Positions 38,116 through 44,959 of a DNA stretch of 44,959 nt are shown here, piece after piece; within the stretch, counting starts at the first letter, position 1, and the number at the start of each line of letters is the position of its first letter. The position numbers and the translations under genes were made by a program. The notes under the pieces were generated by a model. It saw only the letters and a list, made by a program, of their open reading frames with translations, searched no databases and was not told the DNA's origin. The stretch is taken from positions 1 to 44,959 of the forward strand of contig CAJVZD010000038.1 in assembly GCA_913019905.1 (NCBI GenBank), read 5' to 3'. The stretch comes from an uncultured Cellvibrionales bacterium (lineage in GTDB: Bacteria > Pseudomonadota > Gammaproteobacteria > Pseudomonadales > Dasaniaceae).

Positions 38116-38726
38116 TCACCTGTCTCCTGATAATGATCTATAACTTCCATAAGTGTTATCCTGGCGCGATGTAAAAGAACTCTCACATTAGAGTTAGTCA
38201 CGTTCAGAATGTTACAAATGTCTTCTAGGCTTTGTTGTTCTATATCGCGCAGAGTAAACGCTGCTCGTTGGACCTGAGGAAGGATGGACAGGGTATGTTC
38301 GATGCAATGGCGCAGTTGTTTTTCCTCGAGAAGAGCGTCTGGGGACTCCATCTCCCACAATGCGGGGGTATTATCCCAGTGCCCGGACTGATTAAATGGC
38401 TCGTCTGATAAGTAGCCGCTGGCGGCTTTCCCCACCTCTTCAATCGGGCGCATTCGAGACTCTTTGCGCAGCCGTGTTTTGGCGTGGTTCCCGACAATGG
38501 TATAAAGCCATGTTTTAAGCGAAGACCGCCCCTCAAAACCGGGTAAAGCGTTAAAAATTGAGACCCAGGCTTCTTGAGCGACTTCCTCTGCAATGCTGTC
38601 GCCAACAATTGATCGTGCGACCGTCTTAAATTGGGAGTGATAACAGGCGACTAAGTTTGCAAATGCAGCATGATTTTGAGCTCTGAGTCCAGCGAGATCG
38701 GTTTCTTGTATTGCGTTGACTGTCAT
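38109..38726 (-). CDS. ECF-family RNA polymerase sigma factor
   Basis: 205 residues. Sigma region 2 spans about 20-95 (AEEVAQEAWVSIFNALPGFEGRSSLKTWLYTIVGNHAKTR) and region 4 about 135-195 (LPQVQRAAFTLRDIEQQSLEDICNILNVTNSNVRVLLHRAR). The unusual linker of about 35 residues (YLSDEPFNQSGHWDNTPALWEME) recalls the ECF subgroup in which DNA-binding and sigma domains are separated. Its overlapping zinc-finger partner gene downstream is probably its anti-sigma factor. Targets are unknown; no autoregulatory promoter was identified. Confidence 0.93.
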   Translation of the reverse strand: MTVNAIQETDLAGLRAQNHAAFANLVACYHSQFKTVARSIVGDSIAEEVAQEAWVSIFNALPGFEGRSSLKTWLYTIVGNHAKTRLRKESRMRPIEEVGKAASGYLSDEPFNQSGHWDNTPALWEMESPDALLEEKQLRHCIEHTLSILPQVQRAAFTLRDIEQQSLEDICNILNVTNSNVRVLLHRARITLMEVIDHYQETGEC

Positions 38727-38909
38727 TAGTACACTTCGATTAAGTTATCATTATTTACCGAAAAACTACTTTGCATTATAGCTAAATTTTGTCGGCTTAG
38801 CTTGTTATGAACATAGTGATTGATAGAGAAAATGGTGTGGCATCTATTAGATGGCTTATCGAGAATTAGTTCCTGACTTCTGTGTCACTCGGCGAGCCGG
38901 GGCCACAAT

Positions 38910-39662
38910 TCAGTTAATTATCTCCACGGCCTCTGAAAGAGTCGGCCCAATTTCATCATTTATGACAAGATCGGCGTGAATGTCTACATCGGTGGCTTCT
39001 CGATTAAGAATAACCAGCTTTGCGCCGTTGCGTTTAGCGACGACAGGAAAGGAAGCTGCGGGATAAACGACCAGCGAAGAACCAATGGCTATAAATAAAT
39101 CGCAGGCGAGAGTGGCCTCTTCAGCGAGAATCATTTCAGCTTCCGGCATTGATTGACCAAATGAAATAGTTGCAGTTTTAATTGTTCCACCGCACTGAGT
39201 GCAGGGTGGAACTTCTCCGGCGCTAATGAAGGCTTGCTCCAGTGGGTCGAAGTCATAAGTTTTCCCGCAATCGAGGCATTTGGCGTAAGTTGCGTTGCCG
39301 TGCAATTCGATGATTTTGTCGTCCGGTATACCAGAGTTCTGGTGTAAATTGTCGACATTTTGAGTTATTACATGAGAGGCTTTACCGGATCGTATCAAGG
39401 TGGCAACGGCATAATGGCCCAGGTTAGGTTTCGCTTTGGACATCATGTCGCTGCCACTGAATTTTCTACGCCAGCTTTCTCTGCGCATTTCAGGATCTGA
39501 TACGAAGTCCTGAAACATGATGGGTTTTATTTTCGACCAAATGCCACCAGGCGAGCGAAAGTCAGGAATTCCGCTCTCCGTGGAAATTCCCGCTCCGGTA
39601 AATATGACGATGCTGGAGGAGTCTTCAATAAGGGTGGCTAGATTATCTGCATTGGAGGACAT
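38910..39662 (-). CDS. cobB: Sir2-family NAD-dependent protein deacylase
   Basis: 250 residues. GAGISTESGIPDFRSPGG (NAD binding), TQNVDNLHQNSG, catalytic His121 in ELHGNA and four zinc cysteines 129, 132, 154 and 157 (CLDCG, CTQCGG). Removes acyl groups from lysines with NAD. The ATG at 39662 follows AAGGAA by 7 bases; the GTG at 39665 is less well spaced. Transcribed in the same direction as the sigma factor, but 183 bases apart. Confidence 0.95.
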   Translation of the reverse strand: MSSNADNLATLIEDSSSIVIFTGAGISTESGIPDFRSPGGIWSKIKPIMFQDFVSDPEMRRESWRRKFSGSDMMSKAKPNLGHYAVATLIRSGKASHVITQNVDNLHQNSGIPDDKIIELHGNATYAKCLDCGKTYDFDPLEQAFISAGEVPPCTQCGGTIKTATISFGQSMPEAEMILAEEATLACDLFIAIGSSLVVYPAASFPVVAKRNGAKLVILNREATDVDIHADLVINDEIGPTLSEAVEIIN

Positions 39663-39758
39663 CACGTTTTTCCTTTGTTAATGGAATGCCACGTTTAATT
39701 TAAACATTGTTAGCTCTTGTAAGTATTGTCGCTCTTTTAAGTAGCGTCGGTTCTGCTT

Positions 39759-40220
39759 TTAGCGAAATGAAATGGTGCCGAGGCGTTCTACCCGAATAGC
39801 CGGTGTAAAATTACCCACATCCAATTTCACATTTAGTTGGTAGGAAAGATCTTTCTTATTTTGTCTAACCAAATCGTTGATCAATCCAAAACTTCCAAAC
39901 AGATCGGCACTGGCTACCAAGCGAACATCGCCCTCGCCATAGGCCTCGATGACCGGTAGCTCGTTGCTGACCCCCGTCAAAATCTTATGCCCCTCGATAC
40001 TGGCTGAATAACTGATTCCCTGCAAATTAAGCATTATGTTATTCGGGTTGATAATATGCAGGTCGATTTCAAATTTTGGGTTTAATGTATTTGATGGCAA
40101 AACTCGAAATGCTGAGACGCTAACAGTCGGCGGTTCATAGGTCGGAAGCAGCGAAGCGCAGCCGCCGATCGCTAGGAAAAGCAATATCATTGGAATTCGC
40201 AGGTTTTTGTCCTTAAGCAT
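39759..40220 (-). CDS. LEA type 2 (WHy-domain) lipoprotein
   Basis: 153 residues. Signal peptide with a lipobox ending in Cys21 (LFLAIGGCAS), then a WHy/LEA14-like beta-rich domain from about 30 (VSVSAFRVLPSNTLNPKFEIDLHIINPNN). Such proteins sit in the outer membrane and are linked loosely to stress protection. The start codon is supported mainly by signal peptide length; no strong ribosome site is seen. Upstream of and in the same direction as cobB, about 96 bases apart. Confidence 0.88.
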   Translation of the reverse strand: MLKDKNLRIPMILLFLAIGGCASLLPTYEPPTVSVSAFRVLPSNTLNPKFEIDLHIINPNNIMLNLQGISYSASIEGHKILTGVSNELPVIEAYGEGDVRLVASADLFGSFGLINDLVRQNKKDLSYQLNVKLDVGNFTPAIRVERLGTISFR

Positions 40221-40376
40221 ATCAGTATGGTTTTTAGAGAATAGGGTGGGTTCTATATTATCTTAATGTAGCAAATTTCTGTAATCTTGTATTTTGACCA
40301 TTTTATTGCCCGATAAGCAGGCAATCATTATACCTGTTCGCTGTGGCTGTGGAGCGAAACGGCAGAAGCCGCGCAA

Positions 40377-41378
40377 ATGCTTCCACTATCAGACGACGTT
40401 CAATCGGATTACTATCACGAGATATTAGCTATGACTCCCTTTCCTTCACCTGAAATGATCGATACTAACGGCATTACCCTCGAGGTTTTTTCTGCTGGAG
40501 AAAAGGGTAAGCCAATCGTTCTATGCCACGGATGGCCTGAACACGCCTTTTCCTGGCGCTTCCAAATTCCCGTATTGGTGGCGGCTGGCTACCATGTAAT
40601 CGTACCGAATCAACGCGGTTATGGCGCGTCCTCCCGACCTGAAGATGTGACCGACTATGATATTCAACATCTGTGCGACGATTTAGCTGGTTTGCTTGAC
40701 CATTTTGGGTATCGAGAGGCAGTTTTTCTTGGGCACGACTGGGGCGCGATCATCCTTTGGAATTTTGCGATGATACATGCCGATCGGATTAGCGGTTTAA
40801 TAAATCTCAGTGTGCCCTTTATGGATCGCGGCACGTCTGAGTGGGTCGGTTTTTGGGAGAAAATGTTGGGCCCAGACTTTTACATGGTGCATTTTAATCG
40901 TCAGCCTGGCGTGGCAGATCAAGTTTTTGACGATAATGCCGATCGGTTTCTGCGCAATATGTACCATACCGATGAATGGCTGGAGGACCCTCGTGATCCG
41001 GGCCCGGGAATGCCGCTGATTAATATGGCTACCGGTAGCTACCAACCCGCCGGACAATTGTTAATGAGCGAAGAGGAGCTGGCAGTTTTTGTCGATTCGT
41101 TCAAAAGAACGGGTTTTACTGCGTCGATAAACTGGTATCGCAACTTTACTCGTAACTGGGAAATAATCGGGGCGTATGAACAGCTAATAAAAGTGCCGAC
41201 GATGGTGATTTTTGGCGATTACGATACCGTGCCCAAATCAAAATCACTGAGCAGTCGCGTTAATACGCTGGAAGTGCATAACCTTGATTGTGGTCACTGG
41301 ATTCAGCAAGAACGACCGGAAAAAACGAACGAGTTAATTATTGATTGGTTGAAGCGCTTTGAGCTAGGGGTTATTTAG
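40377..41378 (+). CDS. Epoxide-hydrolase-like alpha/beta hydrolase
   Basis: 333 residues. HGWPEHAFSWRFQIPVL (oxyanion region), RGYGASSRPEDV and nucleophile-Asp motif GHDWGAIILWNFA, the pattern of soluble epoxide hydrolases and haloalkane dehalogenases; the C-terminal GHWIQQERPEK supplies the catalytic histidine. A Tyr in the cap region (SINWYRNF) is consistent with epoxide hydrolase. The first ATG (40377) has no ribosome site, and an ATG at 40431 (MTPFPSPEMIDTNG) fits the family start better, so the N-terminal 18 residues are doubtful. Substrate unknown. Confidence 0.9.
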   Translation: MLPLSDDVQSDYYHEILAMTPFPSPEMIDTNGITLEVFSAGEKGKPIVLCHGWPEHAFSWRFQIPVLVAAGYHVIVPNQRGYGASSRPEDVTDYDIQHLCDDLAGLLDHFGYREAVFLGHDWGAIILWNFAMIHADRISGLINLSVPFMDRGTSEWVGFWEKMLGPDFYMVHFNRQPGVADQVFDDNADRFLRNMYHTDEWLEDPRDPGPGMPLINMATGSYQPAGQLLMSEEELAVFVDSFKRTGFTASINWYRNFTRNWEIIGAYEQLIKVPTMVIFGDYDTVPKSKSLSSRVNTLEVHNLDCGHWIQQERPEKTNELIIDWLKRFELGVI

Positions 41379-41408
41379 GCGAGAGTAATCGTCGGTCAAA
41401 AGACAATT

Positions 41409-41447
41409 CGGGCGATGACTGAAACAAATTGTTCGAGTTATCGCCCG
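41409..41447 (+). terminator. Hairpin between convergent genes
   Basis: CGGGCGATGACT (41409-41420) pairs with AGTTATCGCCCG (41436-41447), one G-T pair in twelve; the loop contains a further AACAA/TTGTT stem. No T run follows on either strand. Likely 3' end structure of both converging transcripts. Confidence 0.5.
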
Positions 41448-41494
41448 GCGGGTGAGGGGAATGAAAATTTACTTGTAGTGACAAAACCGGTCAG

Positions 41495-43285
41495 TTACTG
41501 AAGTTGTGCCCACAGTTGATCCAGCTCCCGCTGCCACTCAATTTGTGAAGTGGGTTTTTGAAACTTTGTTTTGCGTTTCTGATCGTCCTGGATCTTGGTT
41601 TCTAGCCAGTCTATTCTTTGCAAGATATCGTCCTCATCAGCCATGCTAATATTTTCAATCTCGTCAACATTTTCCTTAGCGTCAGTGTCGACAGCGCTTC
41701 CAAAATTTTTATGTTTATTGGTGGCAGAATTCGAACTTCTCGCCTTTGGGTTTAGCAATTGTTTGTAAAAGAGCTCGCTGTTGTTAACTTCTTCAATTGT
41801 GCCATTGTTAATCCATAACCAGCGAGTAGCGATGTGGTCTAGGAAGTGACGGTCGTGGCTGGTGATGATTAATGTCGCGCCGGATTCCTTAAGTTGTTCG
41901 CTTAATTGTTGTTTGCCATATAGGTCGATGTGATTCGTTGGTTCATCGAGAATCATTAGATTAGGCTGGTTAATCTGGAAGGCCATAAACATCATTCTTG
42001 CTTTTTCACCACCGCTTAGCTGGTCAACTCGGTGTGAGAAGTCCGTGAAGGATATCCCTGAATTAATCAGCGTTTTTTTAATCTCATGTTCGCCACCTTG
42101 AGTATTATTTCGCAGCCAGTCACTGCGAGATTGGTTCTTGTTTAGCGTGTCTAAGCCCTGGTCGTAATAACCTAAAGTGGTTCTTGGATTAAAGCGGATT
42201 TCGCCACTGGTCTTGTCGTCGTTCGAAAATTGCTTGCGAATTGCCTCCAGAGTGGAGGATTTTCCGACTCCATTGATACCCAATAGTGCGACTCGTTCGC
42301 CGGGTTGGATGACAATATGGTCGATTGATAACAATTTCCGGGAGAAATCGGGCGTATAAATGTCGGCATTTTCGATGGTCAATATTTGCCTGGCAGCGAG
42401 ACTTAGATTGTCTAGTCGCACATTCAGTTTCGAGCCCTCGGTGACTTTCGTTTTTTCATTGTTAAGTTTTTCTGCTCGTTTATCGATACTTTTCGCCTTG
42501 CGCGATAAACTTTCGTTGTCGTGTTCACGTCCCCATATAGCGAGACGTTTTGCAGTTGCTTGTAAGCGTTTTATTTCTTTTTCTTCCTGCTGCCGATGTT
42601 TTTCTGCGTGTTTATCGTGTTCGAGTAATTGATCACTCGCACTATCAAAAGGCAGTGCATATTCAAAACTTCGATGATCGCGAATAAAAACGGTTTTGTT
42701 ACATACGGTGTTCAGCAAAAATCGATCGTGGGAGATGATCATAAAAGGACAATTACATTCATGCAGTAAAAATGTCTCAAGGCGACTCATGGCAAGAATA
42801 TCCATGTGGTTACCGGGTTCATCCATTAATAATAATTCGGGTTCAAGCAACAGGGCCCGTGCTATCAATAACAAATTCTGTTGGCCGCCGCTTAAGTCTT
42901 TAACTGGCACGGCGAACTGTTGTTCCGTAAACCCTAATCCTAAAAGCTGGTTTTTAGCTTTCCAGCCATGTGTTATTAACTCGTCTTGGTTCAGTACCTT
43001 GAGGGCCGCTTCCAGTAAGTTTATGTCCAGTATCGTTTGATCGATGAATTGCTCTACCCAGCCAATCTTAAGGCCGCGGGGTTTGCGAATTTCTCCGCCG
43101 TCGATTTCTTCGAGTCCGCGAATTATGGAAAGAAGGCTGCTCTTGCCGCAGCCGTTATGGCCGACTAAGCCAATGCGATCATTGTTATTGATGGTTAAAT
43201 TGAGTTGTTGAAATAGCGTTTGATGACTACGAGAAAAAGATAAGTCGATTATTTGTAATAGAGCGCTCATGGGTTTCATCTTCAT
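41495..43285 (-). CDS. ABC-F family ATPase (ribosome-associated or stress type)
   Basis: 596 residues with two ATPase domains and no membrane domain, so not a transporter. First domain: GHNGCGKSS (42-50), signature LSGGQQ (131-136), Walker B MDEPGNHMD. Second domain: GINGVGKSS, LSGGEKARM, LDEPTNHID. A charged linker with coiled-coil character (about 225-270) joins them and a C-terminal coiled-coil follows. In the family this is an EttA/Uup/YheS-like translation factor or an antibiotic-protection protein. In the first Walker B extension Gly replaces the usual Thr (DEPTNHLD). Starts at 43285, 43279 and 43270 all lack good ribosome sites; 43270 (MSALLQI) fits relatives best. Confidence 0.92.
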   Translation of the reverse strand: MKMKPMSALLQIIDLSFSRSHQTLFQQLNLTINNNDRIGLVGHNGCGKSSLLSIIRGLEEIDGGEIRKPRGLKIGWVEQFIDQTILDINLLEAALKVLNQDELITHGWKAKNQLLGLGFTEQQFAVPVKDLSGGQQNLLLIARALLLEPELLLMDEPGNHMDILAMSRLETFLLHECNCPFMIISHDRFLLNTVCNKTVFIRDHRSFEYALPFDSASDQLLEHDKHAEKHRQQEEKEIKRLQATAKRLAIWGREHDNESLSRKAKSIDKRAEKLNNEKTKVTEGSKLNVRLDNLSLAARQILTIENADIYTPDFSRKLLSIDHIVIQPGERVALLGINGVGKSSTLEAIRKQFSNDDKTSGEIRFNPRTTLGYYDQGLDTLNKNQSRSDWLRNNTQGGEHEIKKTLINSGISFTDFSHRVDQLSGGEKARMMFMAFQINQPNLMILDEPTNHIDLYGKQQLSEQLKESGATLIITSHDRHFLDHIATRWLWINNGTIEEVNNSELFYKQLLNPKARSSNSATNKHKNFGSAVDTDAKENVDEIENISMADEDDILQRIDWLETKIQDDQKRKTKFQKPTSQIEWQRELDQLWAQLQ

Positions 43286-43310
43286 TTTTGACAGGCAGCA
43301 GTGCCTGCGA

Positions 43311-43337
43311 GTTATTAATAGCGGATCAATTAATAAC
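43311..43337. promoter_or_regulatory. Hairpin in the presumed ABC-F leader
   Basis: GTTATTAAT (43311-43319), 9-base loop, ATTAATAAC (43329-43337), perfect stem. A second short stem (CAGGCA/TGCCTG, 43292-43307) lies right before the start codon region and could mask it. Confidence 0.45.
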
Positions 43338-43470
43338 GCGGATGAATACCTGGTTTGTAAACCAAAATGACAGTATTGATTGTCTCTCTGTGACTTTGAC
43401 AGCCGTCAATCAAGTCGGAGTTAGTCTCAGGAACTAGCGTAGCAATAAGTTTAGTTTGATATTCATCGCG

Positions 43471-43539
43471 CTATTGGGTTGCGACGTTATCGAAATCATT
43501 ATTAATGCAAAGTGCAAAAGCGAAATAGCACAAGGTCAT
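43471..43539 (-). CDS. 22-codon ORF, possible leader peptide of the ABC-F gene
   Basis: ATG at 43539 with GGAGA 8 bases upstream, encoding MTLCYFAFALCINNDFDNVATQ and ending TAG at 43471. It lies in the same direction as, and 185 bases before, the ABC-F gene, with hairpins between. Leader peptides controlling ABC-F genes by ribosome stalling are known in Firmicutes; nothing shows that this peptide is made. A short ORF with a fortuitous ribosome site is the alternative. Confidence 0.4.
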   Translation of the reverse strand: MTLCYFAFALCINNDFDNVATQ

Positions 43540-43805
43540 AATAGTTTCTCCTGTCAGTTGTTCAGGTGGCGGTATGCTGCCTGATTGTTTGTAGAATCTA
43601 AACAGAAGGGGATGGTTTTTGCAAGATGGCGTGAGTTTGTTCAGGTAGTGGTTGAATAGTCAGTTTGAACGCGTACTATCTATGGGAGTGCTATAAGCGG
43701 CTGGTTTATTTGTTGGCTAGTGGTTGACCACTGATTGAGAAGCTAACTTCCACCACAATGCGAAAGTTAGTTTTTCATGCAGGCTATAAAACAAAGAAAT
43801 GGGCC

Positions 43806-44573
43806 TTAGCCTTCAATCGATGTTCTTCTCAGGCGACGCATACCCTTAAGCCAGCGATCAATATTGTCGCCTTTTCGTCGCACGTAGTCCTCCACTTCCG
43901 GATGGGGTAGTACGTAGAAGCGTTCCTCACGGATGGTGTCGACGACGGTTTTCGCGAGTTGATCGGCTTCAATAATTCCGTCGGTTTGGCCATCGCCCAG
44001 GCTTCTGGGAGCCATGGCTGTATTGACGCCCTGAGGACATAAAACAGAGACCTTAATTCCTTCGTCGCCATGGGTAATTGACAGAAATTCGGCCAGTTTG
44101 ACGGCGGCGCCTTTGGTTACGGTATATGGGCCGCTGCCGATCGCCGCAAGCAAACCCGCTGCAGAGGAAGTGTTTAACAGATATCCGTCACCTCTCTCAA
44201 TCATACTTGGCAGCACAGCTCTTGCCGCGTATAAGTGCGACATAACATGCAGTTCCCACTGTTTTTGCCATACGTCATTGCTTGCGTCAGTTAATAAACC
44301 TCCAGCACCGGCGCCTGCATTCGAGCAAAATAGGTCAATTCTCCCGTGCTTGGCTAAGGTGCGCTGAACGACAGCTGCGAGCTGTTCTTCATTGGTGACA
44401 TCGCAAACCTCACCTTCACAACCTATTTCATTGGCCGCGGCGGTCACTGCCTCTTCATTTAGATCCATAAGGATGACAGCGCTAGCGCCCTCCGCCAGAA
44501 ATGCTTTAGCCATTGCGCGTCCGATGCCACCGCTGCCGCCCGTAATCACAGCAACTTTATTTTGAAGTTCCAT
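43806..44573 (-). CDS. Short-chain dehydrogenase/reductase
   Basis: 255 residues of the classical SDR fold. Cofactor motif TGGSGGIG (11-18), NAG at 85-87, and catalytic Ser136/137, Tyr150 and Lys154 (NTSSAAG, YTVTK). Asp37 after the second strand favours NAD over NADP. I prefer the ATG at 44573 (MELQNKVAVI): AGGTGA lies 6 bases before it, whereas the ATG at 44579 directly abuts that site. Substrate unknown. Confidence 0.92.
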   Translation of the reverse strand: MELQNKVAVITGGSGGIGRAMAKAFLAEGASAVILMDLNEEAVTAAANEIGCEGEVCDVTNEEQLAAVVQRTLAKHGRIDLFCSNAGAGAGGLLTDASNDVWQKQWELHVMSHLYAARAVLPSMIERGDGYLLNTSSAAGLLAAIGSGPYTVTKGAAVKLAEFLSITHGDEGIKVSVLCPQGVNTAMAPRSLGDGQTDGIIEADQLAKTVVDTIREERFYVLPHPEVEDYVRRKGDNIDRWLKGMRRLRRTSIEG

Positions 44574-44579
44574 ACACAT

Positions 44580-44729
44580 TCACCTGATAAAAATTGTCAA
44601 AGAGTTTAATTTAGAAGACGTCGAAGAATAAATGCCCAGCACGCAAATTTCCAGTATTAAACTCAGGAAGGTTTTTGTTGACCAGAACAACCGCTGCCAG
44701 AAGACTGGGTTGGAAAGGGCGTTGAGGTG
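44580..44729. other. Short gap before the repeat cluster
   Basis: About 150 bases with the ribosome site of the SDR gene at its left end; otherwise nothing recognisable. Confidence 0.35.
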
Positions 44730-44959
44730 TTAGTTGGCACCGTCCAGGAACTCGTCTTTGAGCGAAGCGCGGCAAACTCATGATGCGAAGTTCACATCAA
44801 CACATGCATTGGTGCGGTCTACAGCAGATTGCAGCACTAAAGCTAATGGCATCCTCGAAAAACATTTGTTGATGGATAGGCACTAATTAGTGCCCATCCA
44901 GAAATGGGTGTTTTCAACGATGTCATTGCGAGCGAAGCGCGGCAATCTCCCGCAGCCCG
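44730..44959. repeat. Cluster of palindromic repeat modules running off the window
   Basis: Three modules of the element seen near 31.6 kb. A degenerate copy in plus orientation (44730-44777) contains GAGCGAAGCGCGGCAA (44760-44775). A degenerate inverted copy (about 44827-44886) reads on the complement TTAGTGCCTATCCA, then TGTTTT, GATGCCATT and GCAATCT. An intact copy (44887 to the edge) contains the full 25-base core (44922-44946). The last two abut head to head: GGATAGGCACTAA (44874-44886) against TTAGTGCCCATCC (44887-44899), 12 of 13 complementary. Confidence 0.85.

Larger units (their letters stand above)
43286..43805. other. Gap with leader-like features upstream of the ABC-F gene
   Basis: About 520 bases. 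It contains hairpin GTTATTAAT/ATTAATAAC (43311-43337), hairpin CAGGCA/TGCCTG (43292-43307), hairpin TGGTTT/AAACCA (43351-43364) and, on the minus strand, a 22-codon ORF (43471-43539). The rest, 43540-43805, has no gene. The end of the SDR gene is at the right. Confidence 0.5.

Noticed and set aside
38240..38608. 122-codon minus-strand frame within the sigma factor gene
   Set aside because: Another frame of the same strand; the sigma frame has regions 2 and 4.
44730..44959. CRISPR-like array at the right edge
   Set aside because: Modules alternate in orientation and are degenerate, with no regular unique spacers; no cas genes.

Overview
The window reads as chromosomal DNA of a free-living, motile, aerobic gammaproteobacterium. 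The DapD of the long (about 345-residue) type, the ArsC-like/dapD/dapE cluster, a chemotaxis locus joined to an HsbA/HsbR-type partner switch, and a caa3 oxidase typical of marine lineages suggest Cellvibrionales or a relative; that placement is inference. DNA is moderately AT-rich, more so in several gene-poor gaps. I saw no tRNA, rRNA, CRISPR array, prophage or complete insertion sequence.

Layout. 1-4.8 kb (+): the end of cheR, then cheD, a short membrane-anchored chemoreceptor, a STAS antagonist and a receiver/PP2C/kinase switch protein. 5.0-8.9 kb (+): ArsC/YffB-like protein, dapD, dapE, rlmA and a small membrane protein, i.e. lysine/peptidoglycan precursor synthesis plus rRNA methylation. 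9-11.4 kb (-): a small DUF5062-like protein, then a compact operon of membrane protein, TetR regulator and alpha/beta hydrolase, with a palindromic operator candidate just upstream. 12.4-17.1 kb (+): a five-gene cytochrome c oxidase operon ending in a strong terminator, flanked by a 0.9 kb AT-rich gap on the left and a 1.6 kb gene-poor gap (17.9-19.5 kb) on the right.

19.5-21.8 kb (+): two adjacent acyl-CoA dehydrogenases that look like the two subunits of a heteromeric enzyme. 22-26.4 kb (-): PNPOx-like flavoprotein, membrane proteins, a sulfatase and an AhpD-like protein. 26.7-31.3 kb: small membrane protein, hybrid histidine kinase, TauD-like dioxygenase and glutamine amidotransferase. 31.8-37.7 kb: AGCS symporter, YehS-like protein, an unrecognised 348-residue protein and a FadH-type reductase. 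37.9-44.6 kb: ECF sigma factor with zinc-finger partner, CobB, LEA-type lipoprotein, epoxide-hydrolase-like enzyme, ABC-F ATPase and SDR dehydrogenase.

The least conventional signals are a C-terminal heptapeptide shared by CheD and the neighbouring chemoreceptor; a composite palindromic repeat family, with one complete element near 31.6 kb and a cluster running off the right edge; a 22-codon ORF plus hairpins ahead of the ABC-F gene; and an acyl-CoA dehydrogenase pair in which only one partner has a recognisable catalytic glutamate. I did not find a clear case of a wholly new multi-gene system.
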